9,058 nucleotides of DNA, taken from positions 1-9,058 of the forward strand of contig JAJYPO010000086.1 of assembly GCA_021795275.1 (NCBI GenBank). Direction: 5' to 3'. The notes under the pieces were generated by a model that made no database searches, had not been told where the DNA came from, and worked only from the letters and a program-made list of their open reading frames with translations. The translations under genes were made by a program, and so were the position numbers. Position 1 is the first letter of the stretch, and the number at the start of each line of letters is the position of its first letter. Positions 1-7,631 of this stretch are shown here, one piece after another. The DNA is from Nitrospirota bacterium. Its GTDB lineage: Bacteria > Nitrospirota_A > Leptospirillia > Leptospirillales > Leptospirillaceae.

Positions 1-386
1 CGATCTTCCGCCAGAAACTCGGAAAAGGCGGCCTTCAGGGAGGAATCGTTTCCCCCGTGGCCGTTGACAAAGAAAAAGCGACGGAATCCGTTCCGGTAGA
101 AATTGGACAGGATTTCGCTCACGACGAGAATGAGGGTCCGAGGCGAGAGCGAGGTGCTTCCGGGAAAGGCCAGATGGTGGTGGGACATTCCGTAGGCAAG
201 GGTCGGCGCGACCAGAATCCCCTCCGCCTCCCCCACCCTGCGGGCCAGCGCCTCCGCGACGAGATGATCGGTCCCGATAAGCCCGTTGGGGCCATGCTGC
301 TCGACCGAGCCCACGGGAACGATCAAAAGGGGCGACCTTTTGAGATACCGCTCCACGTCCGGCCAATGTGTCTTGGCGAGTTCCAC
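1..386 (-). CDS. Creatininase-family metal hydrolase, N-terminal part (runs off the left edge)
   Basis: This is the first 128 codons of a creatininase (creatinine amidohydrolase)-superfamily protein; the C-terminal half lies outside the window. Family members are cytoplasmic di-metal enzymes that hydrolyse cyclic or linear amides (creatininase, FAPy deformylase, MftE-like peptidases). Visible motifs, in order, are VPVGSVEQHGPNG, then GTDHLVAEALA, then YGMSHHHLAFPGST, then FFFVNGHGGND. These carry the family's metal-binding Glu, His, Asp and His positions. The frame has a stop about 75 nt upstream and no ATG before the conserved core. GTG 386 is preceded by GGGAGG (396-391) at a short 4-nt spacing and is the only plausible start. 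The gene is divergent from the ODP operon and shares the 387-616 intergenic region with it. I see no functional link to the signalling genes, and the substrate cannot be told from this fragment. Confidence 0.88.
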   Translation of the reverse strand, partial: MELAKTHWPDVERYLKRSPLLIVPVGSVEQHGPNGLIGTDHLVAEALARRVGEAEGILVAPTLAYGMSHHHLAFPGSTSLSPRTLILVVSEILSNFYRNGFRRFFFVNGHGGNDSSLKAAFSEFLAED

Positions 387-444
387 CTGCCCTCCCGATT
401 TTACGGTTCGTGGCTGACTTCTGATTGGCCCTATCCTACCATAA

Positions 445-476
445 CCGGATCCGGATTGACCTCACCGGACCCGGAC
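445..476. repeat. Paired CCGGAY hexamers, 20-bp period
   Basis: CCGGAT-CCGGAT (445-456) and CCGGAC-CCGGAC (465-476) are two tandem hexamer pairs repeated at a 20-bp spacing, about two helical turns. Further single hexamers occur at 564-569 and 582-587. The first pair contains the 10-bp palindrome at 445-454. They could be operator half-sites upstream of the ODP promoter. TCCGGA-like words are common in this GC-rich DNA, so chance is a real alternative. Confidence 0.3.
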
Positions 477-524
477 CCTCCGCCGGGAAGGGCGTTCCGG
501 CCTCCTGATTTCAAGATAACTCTC

Positions 525-553
525 TTGCATTATTATTTTTATTGAAATATCAT
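525..553 (+). promoter_or_regulatory. Candidate sigma70-type promoter of the ODP / GGDEF-EAL operon
   Basis: TTGCAT (525-530) and TATCAT (548-553) are separated by exactly 17 nt. They lie in the only AT-rich patch of the 387-616 intergenic region. The -10 matches the consensus at 5 of 6 positions and the -35 at 3 of 6. Transcription would start near 560, leaving a leader of about 57 nt before ATG 617. The rest of the region holds the CCGGAY cluster, and I found no convincing promoter for the divergent creatininase gene. Confidence 0.5.
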
Positions 554-616
554 CTGAGGATCTCCGGACCCTGTCAACATCCCGGATCCCAGACAAACAC
601 GAAGCAGGGAGGGTTC

Positions 617-1351
617 ATGACCGAGCTCCTGTTCGAAAACGGCGAGCACCGCTACTTTCTTCTGGGATTCGGGGAATCGTCCCGGGAGGAGGGAATCCCC
701 TCCAACCAGTATCTCGTCACCCGCGACGGCCAGGCCGTCCTCTTCGATCCCGGCGGCTCCGGCCTCTTCCCCATCCTCTCCGCACGCCTCTCCGAATGGG
801 CCGACCTCGCCTCCGTCCGCGCCATCTTCCTCTCCCACCAGGACCCCGACGTCAGCGCCGGCCTCGACATCTGGATGCAGATCACCGGCGCCCGAGTCTA
901 TCTCTCCCGCCTCTGGACCCGCTTCATGCCCCATATGGATCTCACCCATCCCGACCGCCTCCTCCCCATCCCCGACGACGGCGCCATTGTCGAGATCGCC
1001 CCCGGCTTCCTCTTCGACGTCCTCCCCGCCCACTTCCTCCATTCCCCCGGACAGATCAATGTCCTCGACCCCGTCTCCCGCATCCTCTTCACCGGAGACA
1101 TCGGCGCCGCCGAACGCTCCAACGGCACGATCTTCGTCGACGACTTCGCCGGACATCTCCCCCATATCGAAGGCTTCCACCGCCGCTACATGGCCTCCCG
1201 CAAAGCCCTCCGGAAGTGGGTCCGGGAAGTCGAGCGCCGCGAGGTCGACACCATCGCCCCCCAGCACGGCCCCCTCTACCGCGGTCCGGCCAAGGACGCC
1301 CTCCTCCGCTGGCTCTTCGACCTCCGCTGCGGCGTGGACCTCTATGAATAA
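617..1351 (+). CDS. ODP-type di-iron metallo-beta-lactamase-fold protein (putative oxygen/iron sensor), copy 1
   Basis: A 244-aa soluble protein with the metallo-beta-lactamase fold of flavodiiron proteins but no flavodoxin domain, the size and layout of stand-alone oxygen-binding di-iron proteins. Likely ligands are H74, D76 and D78 in SHQDPDVSAG, H142 in HFLHSPGQI (H139 nearby), D161 in FTGDIGAA and H217 in PQHGPL. Flavodiiron enzymes have a fourth His right after the HxExD Asp; here it is Val79, and the Glu is Asp76. ATG 617 follows GGAGGG (608-613); the frame stays open upstream but without a better start. The stop overlaps the next gene's ATG by 8 nt, so the two are probably translationally coupled. 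I infer a sensor role that reports O2 or iron status to the GGDEF-EAL partner. A hydrolase or an O2/NO-reducing enzyme is a less likely alternative. Residues 11-44 are encoded by DNA identical to the second copy at the right edge. Confidence 0.82.
   Translation: MTELLFENGEHRYFLLGFGESSREEGIPSNQYLVTRDGQAVLFDPGGSGLFPILSARLSEWADLASVRAIFLSHQDPDVSAGLDIWMQITGARVYLSRLWTRFMPHMDLTHPDRLLPIPDDGAIVEIAPGFLFDVLPAHFLHSPGQINVLDPVSRILFTGDIGAAERSNGTIFVDDFAGHLPHIEGFHRRYMASRKALRKWVREVERREVDTIAPQHGPLYRGPAKDALLRWLFDLRCGVDLYE
647..749 (+). repeat. 103-nt exact direct repeat, left copy
   Basis: Identical base for base to 8956-9058. It encodes residues 11-44 of ODP copy 1 and the matching stretch of copy 2. The 30 nt just upstream align with only about 17 of 30 matches, so the left boundary is sharp. 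The right boundary cannot be seen because the second copy is cut by the window end. Confidence 0.97.
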
Positions 1352-3446
1352 GCGCCCCGACGACTCCTTCGAATCCATGCGCCGCGAGATCGGCGCCCGC
1401 GTCGGCACCGTCCTCGAACAGTCCCTCCGCGAGTCCTCCATGATCGCCGGCGCCCGACAGATCCTCTCCGAAACCTCCCGACGCATGGCCGAAGAGTCCG
1501 ATCCCAAGACCCTCCGACGCCTCTTCCGCGCCACCACCGCCGCCCTCGACGCCCTCCTCTCCTGCCAGCACAAGGTCCGCCAGACCCACTTCTCCTTCCT
1601 CTCCACCAGCCTCCTCGACTCCCTCCGCGCCATCGCCGCCCTCGAACGCACCACCACCGACGTCTCCGTCCTCTCCTTCGAAATCCGCCTCCTCGAACGC
1701 TTCATCATCACCTCCGAGGTCATCCACGACTGGAAGGAGCATGTGAAGCGGATGGTCCGCGAAATCGACGAGGTCATCGAGATTTTCGCCCTGTTCTCCC
1801 TCTTCCTCACCGGAGAGAATCATTACGAAGCCGAGGTTTTCTGGAAGGCAATCCCCCAGGAGGAGACGAAACGGCATTTCGAGGATCTGATCACCCAACG
1901 CTTTCGGGAAGAAAAACGGTTGTTGCTTCCGGATCTCTTCTCCATCACCCACAACGTGGCGGATCCCTCCTGCTGCCTGCCCCCGATCACCCTCGAATCC
2001 CTCACCCTGTCGACCAAGAGCCTGCTCCTCGACTCCCCCCGGGTCGGCGGCATCGTGGGCATCGGCCTCCATTACGCCACCGCCCAGCACCCCGTCAAGA
2101 TCCTCGTCGTCGAAAGCATCATCACCAGCGTCCTCAACGTCGTCGGCTCCGTCAAGGCCATCTACAAGTACACCAAGGACATCGAGTACTACGCCGTCCG
2201 CGACCCCCTCACCGGCCTCTTCAACCAGCGCGTCTTCTGGGAGCTCCTCTCCTACGAGATCGGCCGCAGCGAGCGCCACGCCAGGACCCCCTTCTCCCTC
2301 ATGATCCTCGACGTCGACGACTTCAAGAAGATCAACGACACCTTCGGCCACAGCTTCGGCGACAGCTTCCTCCAGGCCTTCTCCGCCCTCATCTCCGACA
2401 CCGCCCGACGCGAGGACATCGTCGCCCGCTACGGCGGCGACGAGTTCGCCGTCATCCTCCCCGAGGCCGGCCCCGAACAGGCCGCCAGCTTTGCCCGCCG
2501 CATCCTCGACCGCCTCCGCTCCTTCGCCCTCGACTCCCCCGAAGGCTCCCTCGCCAAAACCTCCCTCTCCGCCGGCATCGCCACCTGGCCCTCCCACGCC
2601 ACCGAGGCCCGCGACCTCTTCCTCGTCGCCGACAACATGATGTACCGCGCCAAGGCCCAGGGCAAAAACACCTACTGCCTCCCCACCGACGAGGACGTCG
2701 TCGAGGTCTTCCGCATGGCCAGCGAAAAATATGTCCTCCTCCAGCAGGCCATCGCCGACCGCGCCATCCTCCCCTACTTCCAGCCCATCGTCAACGTCGC
2801 CGACGGCTCCGTCGCCGCCTACGAGGTCCTCATGCGCCTCAAGATCGACGGAAAGCCCCTCCCCGCCTCCGACTTCATCGAGATCGCAGAGGAGAGCGGC
2901 CTCATCTCCCGACTCGACATGATCGTCATGGAAAAGGCCTTCCGCATCGCCGTCGCCCGCCGCTTCCCGGGACTCCTCTTCCTCAACCTCTCCCCCAAGG
3001 CCGTCGTCACCGGCGACTTCCTCCCATCCCTCCGTCGCCTCATCCGGGAGACCGGCATCAATCCCCGCCAGCTCGTCTTCGAGATCACCGAGCGCGAAAC
3101 CGTCCGGAACGCCTCCCTCCTCGAGATCTTCATCCGGGAGCTCAAGAGCGACGGCTCCCGCTTCGCCATCGACGACTTCGGCTCCGGCTTCTCCTCCATG
3201 ACCTATCTCAAGCGCTTCTCCGTCGACTTCCTGAAGGTCGAGGGCGACTTCATCCGCTCCCTCCCCGACTCCGCCTCCCTCGACCGCGCCATCGTCGCCT
3301 CCATCGTCACTCTCGCCCGCGAGGCCGGCATCGCCACCGTCGCCGAATCCGTCGAGTCCCCCGAGATCCTCTCCCTCGTCCGATCCCTCGGCCTCTCCTT
3401 CGCCCAGGGATTCGCCATCGGCCACCCCACTCCCGAAATACACTGA
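1344..3446 (+). CDS. GGDEF-EAL protein (c-di-GMP synthesis/hydrolysis) coupled to ODP copy 1
   Basis: A 700-aa protein with no evident membrane segment or signal peptide. Residues 1 to about 275 form a mostly helical N-terminal region I do not recognise, with several His and a Cys pair (210-211). A GGDEF domain follows at about 284-445, with intact GGDEF at 364-368 and an RxxD product-inhibition site (R355-D358) five residues before it. An EAL domain spans about 465-700. Its signature reads EVL (E494) instead of EAL, and N548, E580, D610-D611, K631, E668 and Q688 occupy the expected catalytic positions, so both activities look possible. ATG 1344 lies inside the upstream gene (ATGAATAA, 8-nt overlap), implying coupled translation and matched amounts of sensor and enzyme. 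Leucine is almost always CTC and most codons end in C, except at about 1734-2040, where usage is ordinary. No clear terminator lies in the 56 nt before the convergent regulator. The dominant activity cannot be told from sequence. Confidence 0.93.
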   Translation: MNKRPDDSFESMRREIGARVGTVLEQSLRESSMIAGARQILSETSRRMAEESDPKTLRRLFRATTAALDALLSCQHKVRQTHFSFLSTSLLDSLRAIAALERTTTDVSVLSFEIRLLERFIITSEVIHDWKEHVKRMVREIDEVIEIFALFSLFLTGENHYEAEVFWKAIPQEETKRHFEDLITQRFREEKRLLLPDLFSITHNVADPSCCLPPITLESLTLSTKSLLLDSPRVGGIVGIGLHYATAQHPVKILVVESIITSVLNVVGSVKAIYKYTKDIEYYAVRDPLTGLFNQRVFWELLSYEIGRSERHARTPFSLMILDVDDFKKINDTFGHSFGDSFLQAFSALISDTARREDIVARYGGDEFAVILPEAGPEQAASFARRILDRLRSFALDSPEGSLAKTSLSAGIATWPSHATEARDLFLVADNMMYRAKAQGKNTYCLPTDEDVVEVFRMASEKYVLLQQAIADRAILPYFQPIVNVADGSVAAYEVLMRLKIDGKPLPASDFIEIAEESGLISRLDMIVMEKAFRIAVARRFPGLLFLNLSPKAVVTGDFLPSLRRLIRETGINPRQLVFEITERETVRNASLLEIFIRELKSDGSRFAIDDFGSGFSSMTYLKRFSVDFLKVEGDFIRSLPDSASLDRAIVASIVTLAREAGIATVAESVESPEILSLVRSLGLSFAQGFAIGHPTPEIH

Positions 3447-3502
3447 CCCTCCCCCCCGTAAAACGGAAGGAGCTTTCCCGAAGACGCCAAAGGGCTCTCC
3501 TC

Positions 3503-6500
3503 TCAGGGCTCCTGGGCCAGGGGTTCCCACCGGGGCCCCCCTCCACCCCGGAGGTCATGGTCTCTTGAGGCGGAGAGGGCGTTCAGCGGATGGAGAATGA
3601 CGTTCCGGCCCAGCAGGCGGCCACGCATGGCCGCCGCCTCCCGCAGGTCGGGCAGGGACTGGTCTGCTTCCGCCCCGAACAAAAGATCTCCAAGCGAGGA
3701 GAGCAGAAGAAGCGCCTCCTCCTTCCGACCCTGGTCCAGGAGAAGTCGCCCCAGACTCGTGGCCGCCCGAAGCTTCAGGGCCCTGGCTCCCTGCTCCCGG
3801 CTGATCCCGAGAGAAAGAGAATAGCAGCGGCGGGCCTCTTCCCGATCGAAGCGCAGGAGGGCGGCCTCCCCCTTGATCCGCCAGAGCTCCGCATCGTAGA
3901 AGCCCGTCCCGCATCTGCGAGAGACCCTCAGGGCCGAGTCGGCCACCCCGATGGCGCGTTCGCCTTCCCCCACCGAAAGATAGGCCTCTGCCAAAAGAGA
4001 CAGATAGCTCGACTCGGCCATCCGGTGGGCCTTCCGGCAGAGGGGAAGGCTCCGGAGAATGAGGGGGATGCCCCGGACGTCTCCTTTCATGGCCAGGGCC
4101 CATCCTTTGAAGGCCTGCGCGACCGGAGCCCATCCTTCCGAGCGGGTCAGACGGACGTGGCGCGCCAGCTCCTCCGCCACATCGAGGACCCGCCCGGGAC
4201 TCCGGAAATAACGGAATCCGATGCAGGCGAAGCTCAGAAGGAGCCCCTGCTTCTGGCGCCCTTCCGCCACTCTAGCCTGGTCCAGGACGAGTTCGAGTTC
4301 GCGGCGTGCGGAGACGTAGCGGCCGAGAAACCAGAGGACCCAAGGCCGGTAGCTCATGGCCATGCTGAGAATTTCCTCGAAAGAGATCTCGCCCGACCAC
4401 CGTTCACCCCCCAGGCGGGCGCGGGTATAGGCATCCCGGCAGGCATTCAGGCGGTCGAGGGAGCGGGAAAAGTGGCCGGTCCAGAATGAAACGCACCCGC
4501 TGGCGTAGAGAGCGACCGCGCGATAGGAAACGGATCCGTCCCGATCGGCGATCCGCCCCAGGGTGTCGGCCAGCTCCCGTGTCTGCTCCAGGTCACCTTC
4601 CCCCAAAGACGAATGCCACAGCCCGAAAAGGACCGGAAAAAGATCCCCCGGAATTTTCCCATCGGAAGCGCACAGGCCGGCGGCCCTCTGAAAGATCGAC
4701 CGGGCCTCCCTGGAGCCGTATCCTGTCCGCTCCACCAGGATGTTCCCGAGAAGAACCAGGAGGCGCACCTTGATGGGCAGACTCTCCGCCTCCCCGATGA
4801 TCCGGTCGCATGCGGCAAGCCCTCCCCGGGCATGCTGTTCGGCCTCGATGTAGGCCGCCCCCGAAAGACAGCTCCTCGCGGCCTTTTCGGACCACACTAC
4901 CCCCCGGAGAAAATCTTCGGCGGACACCCAGTGCCTGGCCACGACTCCGGGAAGAGCGGCCGCCCTCTTCGGAAATCGTTTCTCGAGCAGGAGCGCCACC
5001 TCGCAGTGGAGGGCCTTTCTCTCCCGACGAACCATCGACTGGTAGGCGGCTTCCTGAATCAGGGCGTGCCGGAACTCGAAGGAGTCCTCCGGTGGACTGG
5101 CATTGCGCCGCACCAGCCCCAACCGGGAGGCCTCCTCCAGAAGTCGCTCCAGGCGGGGGATCGGCTCTTCGGCCAGAACCCGGAAAAGATCCATCGGGAC
5201 CGTCCGTCCGACGACCGAGGCCTTCTGGAGAAGAAGGCGGATCTCCGGCGTCAGCCGTTTCAGCCGGTCGAACAGCACCTCGGACAGGGTCAATGGAATC
5301 TGGGGATGACCGTCGGCGGGTGGAACATTGTCTCCCGGAATCTGGTCCAGGAGGCTTCGGGTCATCTCCTCGATAAAAAGCGGGATTCCGTCAGCGTTCC
5401 GGACGATGCGCTCCACCGTCTCCCCGGAAAGAAGCCCTTCCGGAGCCAGGGCCTCCACGAGTTCCCGGCTCTCTCCGGGAGACAGTGGAGGGAGCTCGAT
5501 CCGCCAGAGGTTCTTTACTTGGGTAAGCCAGGAAGGGATCTCGCCCGCCCGAATGGTCAGGATGATCAGACCCTCCCCCAACCCGTTCTCTCCCGACAGG
5601 AATTTCTTTAGCAGACGATTGGTGGAGTCATCGGCCCAATGGAGATCCTCCACGACGAGAAGAGGCAACGCGGCCATCCGGGCTCCGAGGGAGGCGCACA
5701 AAATGTCCTCGGCCTCTTCCCGTCGGACCTGATCGAGTCCCGGTGGAGCCGGAAAATCAGGATGCGGGGCGAGAGAGAAAAATGGGCCAAGGAGGGCCGC
5801 AGATCGCTCCGGATCCCCCACTCCGACAGCTCTGAAAAAAAGCAGCAGCCTGGTATAAGCCAGCCCTTCCTCCAGGCCTTCGGAGAGCCCGGCTTCTCTC
5901 CGGAGGAGAGCAATCAGCGGGAAATAGGGCGTATCGGCATAATGAGGCAGACAGGCCATCACGGAAAACCGATCCACGTCCATTCTGGCCTGTCGGACAA
6001 AGGCTCTCACAAGATGGCTTTTCCCGATGCCCGGCTCTCCCGAAACGAGCAGAACGCCTCCCCCATCCCTTTCGAGTATCTCCCGGAAAAGGGACATCTC
6101 CTCCTCCCGACCGATCAAAGGGAGCGTCTCCCTTCCAGGGCTTGCCCCCGGCTCCGCGCCGTCGATCAGGCGGTAGGCCGGAAGGGGATCTCCCACGACC
6201 CGGAAAAGCCCTGCCGGTTCGAAGAGAAACTGCCGCCGCAGGAGCGCGGCCGTTCCCTCCGAAAGGAGCAGGGTCCCGGGATCGGCCTGCATGCACAGGG
6301 ATATGGCCGGACGGGAGACCGAGCCCGCCGGATCGGCCGGAGCCTGGACGGTAGGCGCGACGATCGCCATCCCCGAATGGATGGCCCCTCGGAATCCGGT
6401 CGACCGGGTGGATTTCCACGACTTCGCAAGTTCGAGCGCCGACCGGGCCGCCCGCCTCGCAGCCCCCTCGCGATGTTCTCCCAGACCGAAATAGGCCAGA

Positions 6501-7522
6501 AAGGCGGTTCCATGGGAACGGACGGGAATCCCGCCCAAGGAGCGCACCCTCTCCATGGCGCTGAAAAGCCGGGATTCGAGCTCCGAGGAGCGCAGATCCG
6601 GATCCTCGTCCGGATCACCGACCCCGAGACATTCGAAAAACATGACGGTCACTGGACGCCGTTCCGGCAAGGGTTCCTGGGAAAGGACCGGGGTCGGAAG
6701 CGATGAAACATCATGAACCGGGAGTGTTTCGGAGCGGATTTTCTCGTAAACCTCCCTCGTCTTCTGTTCTGGATCGACCCCGAGCTCCTGCCGGAGCAGA
6801 TTCCGGCAAAGCTCATACTGAATTTCCGCCGCCCGGAGATCTCCGTTTTTCATGTGGAGTTCCATGAGGCGCCTGTGCTGGGATTCATCGAGAGGGTCCA
6901 TTGCCAGGTATCGCAGGACGAGCGAGATCCCGTCCCCGATCCGGCCTTCCCTTTCGCGGATCCGGGACAGATTGTCCACGGCCCGCAGGACCTTCATCTG
7001 GCACATTTCCCGTGTGGCCGTGATCCAGTCCATGAAGTCGTTGCATTCCGGAAGGTCGAAGCCGGCCATGAAGGGCCCCCGGATACTCGCGATTCCTTCC
7101 GCCAAATGTCGTTCGCATCGGGGACAGCGCTCGGGGGAATGAAGGGAGAGACAGCCATCGGACGGGCTCTCCAGAAAGGAGACATCGCTCAGAATGGGGT
7201 GGCGGGGATTGATTCGGACCGAGGTCCTGTCCACCTGAAGAGGGAAATCTCCGGAATCGCGGTGAGGATCGAAGATTTTTCGGAGCGAATAAAGGGTCTG
7301 TCGAAGGCTCTGGTCGGCGCGCGCCTCCGGAAGATCCGGCCAGAAGAGAACCGCCAGATCCTTTCTGAAATGGGATCTGGCAGGCTGGATGACCAGGTAG
7401 GACAAGAGCCCCAGGGCCTTCTTCCTGACAATCCTGTCCGTCAGGTCGGATCCGTCCATCAAGACGGCGGGAACTCCAAGCATGGCGAACAGGAGATTGC
7501 CTTTCTGTTTCCGGTCTTTCAT
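3503..7522 (-). CDS. Large BTAD / pseudo-cyclase / STAND ATPase transcriptional regulator
   Basis: A 1339-aa cytoplasmic regulator. Residues 10-105 form an OmpR/SARP-like winged helix, and about 110-262 a bacterial transcriptional activator domain containing CPRC (133-136). Residues 288-450 resemble a class III nucleotide cyclase, but the two metal-binding Asp positions are Glu297 (FFECLG) and Thr339 (SHGTAF), so catalysis is unlikely. A STAND/AAA ATPase follows, with Walker A GEPGIGKS (495-502) and Walker B LLVVEDLHWAD (621-631). From about 860 to the end are helical TPR-like repeats, with no C-terminal LuxR helix-turn-helix. ATG 7522 has an in-frame TGA two codons upstream, which fixes the frame's limit; the ribosome site (GGGTGA) is weak. 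Such proteins typically use the ATPase-TPR part as a ligand-gated switch on the DNA-binding end. It is convergent with the GGDEF-EAL gene and divergent from the chemoreceptor operon, so local control is a reasonable inference. The ligand is unknown. Confidence 0.9.
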   Translation of the reverse strand: MKDRKQKGNLLFAMLGVPAVLMDGSDLTDRIVRKKALGLLSYLVIQPARSHFRKDLAVLFWPDLPEARADQSLRQTLYSLRKIFDPHRDSGDFPLQVDRTSVRINPRHPILSDVSFLESPSDGCLSLHSPERCPRCERHLAEGIASIRGPFMAGFDLPECNDFMDWITATREMCQMKVLRAVDNLSRIREREGRIGDGISLVLRYLAMDPLDESQHRRLMELHMKNGDLRAAEIQYELCRNLLRQELGVDPEQKTREVYEKIRSETLPVHDVSSLPTPVLSQEPLPERRPVTVMFFECLGVGDPDEDPDLRSSELESRLFSAMERVRSLGGIPVRSHGTAFLAYFGLGEHREGAARRAARSALELAKSWKSTRSTGFRGAIHSGMAIVAPTVQAPADPAGSVSRPAISLCMQADPGTLLLSEGTAALLRRQFLFEPAGLFRVVGDPLPAYRLIDGAEPGASPGRETLPLIGREEEMSLFREILERDGGGVLLVSGEPGIGKSHLVRAFVRQARMDVDRFSVMACLPHYADTPYFPLIALLRREAGLSEGLEEGLAYTRLLLFFRAVGVGDPERSAALLGPFFSLAPHPDFPAPPGLDQVRREEAEDILCASLGARMAALPLLVVEDLHWADDSTNRLLKKFLSGENGLGEGLIILTIRAGEIPSWLTQVKNLWRIELPPLSPGESRELVEALAPEGLLSGETVERIVRNADGIPLFIEEMTRSLLDQIPGDNVPPADGHPQIPLTLSEVLFDRLKRLTPEIRLLLQKASVVGRTVPMDLFRVLAEEPIPRLERLLEEASRLGLVRRNASPPEDSFEFRHALIQEAAYQSMVRRERKALHCEVALLLEKRFPKRAAALPGVVARHWVSAEDFLRGVVWSEKAARSCLSGAAYIEAEQHARGGLAACDRIIGEAESLPIKVRLLVLLGNILVERTGYGSREARSIFQRAAGLCASDGKIPGDLFPVLFGLWHSSLGEGDLEQTRELADTLGRIADRDGSVSYRAVALYASGCVSFWTGHFSRSLDRLNACRDAYTRARLGGERWSGEISFEEILSMAMSYRPWVLWFLGRYVSARRELELVLDQARVAEGRQKQGLLLSFACIGFRYFRSPGRVLDVAEELARHVRLTRSEGWAPVAQAFKGWALAMKGDVRGIPLILRSLPLCRKAHRMAESSYLSLLAEAYLSVGEGERAIGVADSALRVSRRCGTGFYDAELWRIKGEAALLRFDREEARRCYSLSLGISREQGARALKLRAATSLGRLLLDQGRKEEALLLLSSLGDLLFGAEADQSLPDLREAAAMRGRLLGRNVILHPLNALSASRDHDLRGGGGPRWEPLAQEP

Positions 7523-7598
7523 CTTTCACCCATCTTCCATCGACAGTCCAAGCCTCTCCGATTAGCCCCAAAAAAGAGTGTCCCCGAGGCGCTGTTTT

Positions 7599-7618
7599 TG
7601 TGACGATCATGTGACGAT
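7599..7618. promoter_or_regulatory. TGTGACGAT direct repeat at 11-bp period, candidate operator
   Basis: TGTGACGAT occurs at 7599-7607 and again at 7610-7618, two exact 9-mers one helical turn apart. SARP-type activators are known to bind tandem heptamers at 11-bp period just upstream of the -10 element. TGACGAT with a 4-bp gap fits that layout. The repeat lies about 80 nt before the start of the BTAD regulator. It also sits 7-15 nt upstream of poor -10-like words for the chemoreceptor gene (TACCAT 7626-7631, TAGTAT 7631-7636, TATAGG 7634-7639) that lack a good -35. This suits activator-dependent transcription. Confidence 0.45.
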
Positions 7619-7631
7619 GCAACATTACCAT

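Noticed and set aside
57..545. 162-aa plus-strand frame over the creatininase gene
   Set aside because: Antisense to the clear NGHGGND and SVEQHG motifs, with no domain of its own.
542..616. N-terminal extension of ODP copy 1 from TTG 542
   Set aside because: It overlaps the predicted -10 element and has no ribosome site, while ATG 617 has GGAGGG upstream.
664..699. Inverted repeat GGGATTC / GAATCCC inside the 103-nt repeat, as a recombination site
   Set aside because: Short, and explained by the coding sequence for [13 protein letters not shown]; no integrase or other mobile-element signs nearby.
539..1810. 423-aa minus-strand frame antisense to ODP copy 1
   Set aside because: Shadow of the C-rich sense gene; acidic low-complexity product and no start signal.
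3447..3502. Intrinsic terminator between the convergent genes
   Set aside because: Only a 4-bp stem (CCGT-AAA-ACGG, 3456-3466) and no T-run on either strand.
1089..3530. 813-aa open frame antisense to the GGDEF-EAL gene
   Set aside because: Its composition (Gly, Glu, Asp, Ala, Val runs) is what C-ending codons on the other strand produce. No motifs or ribosome site; the sense frame has full GGDEF and EAL signatures.
4613..5611. 332-aa plus-strand frame inside the regulator
   Set aside because: Antisense to the ATPase/TPR part of the regulator; no recognisable motif.
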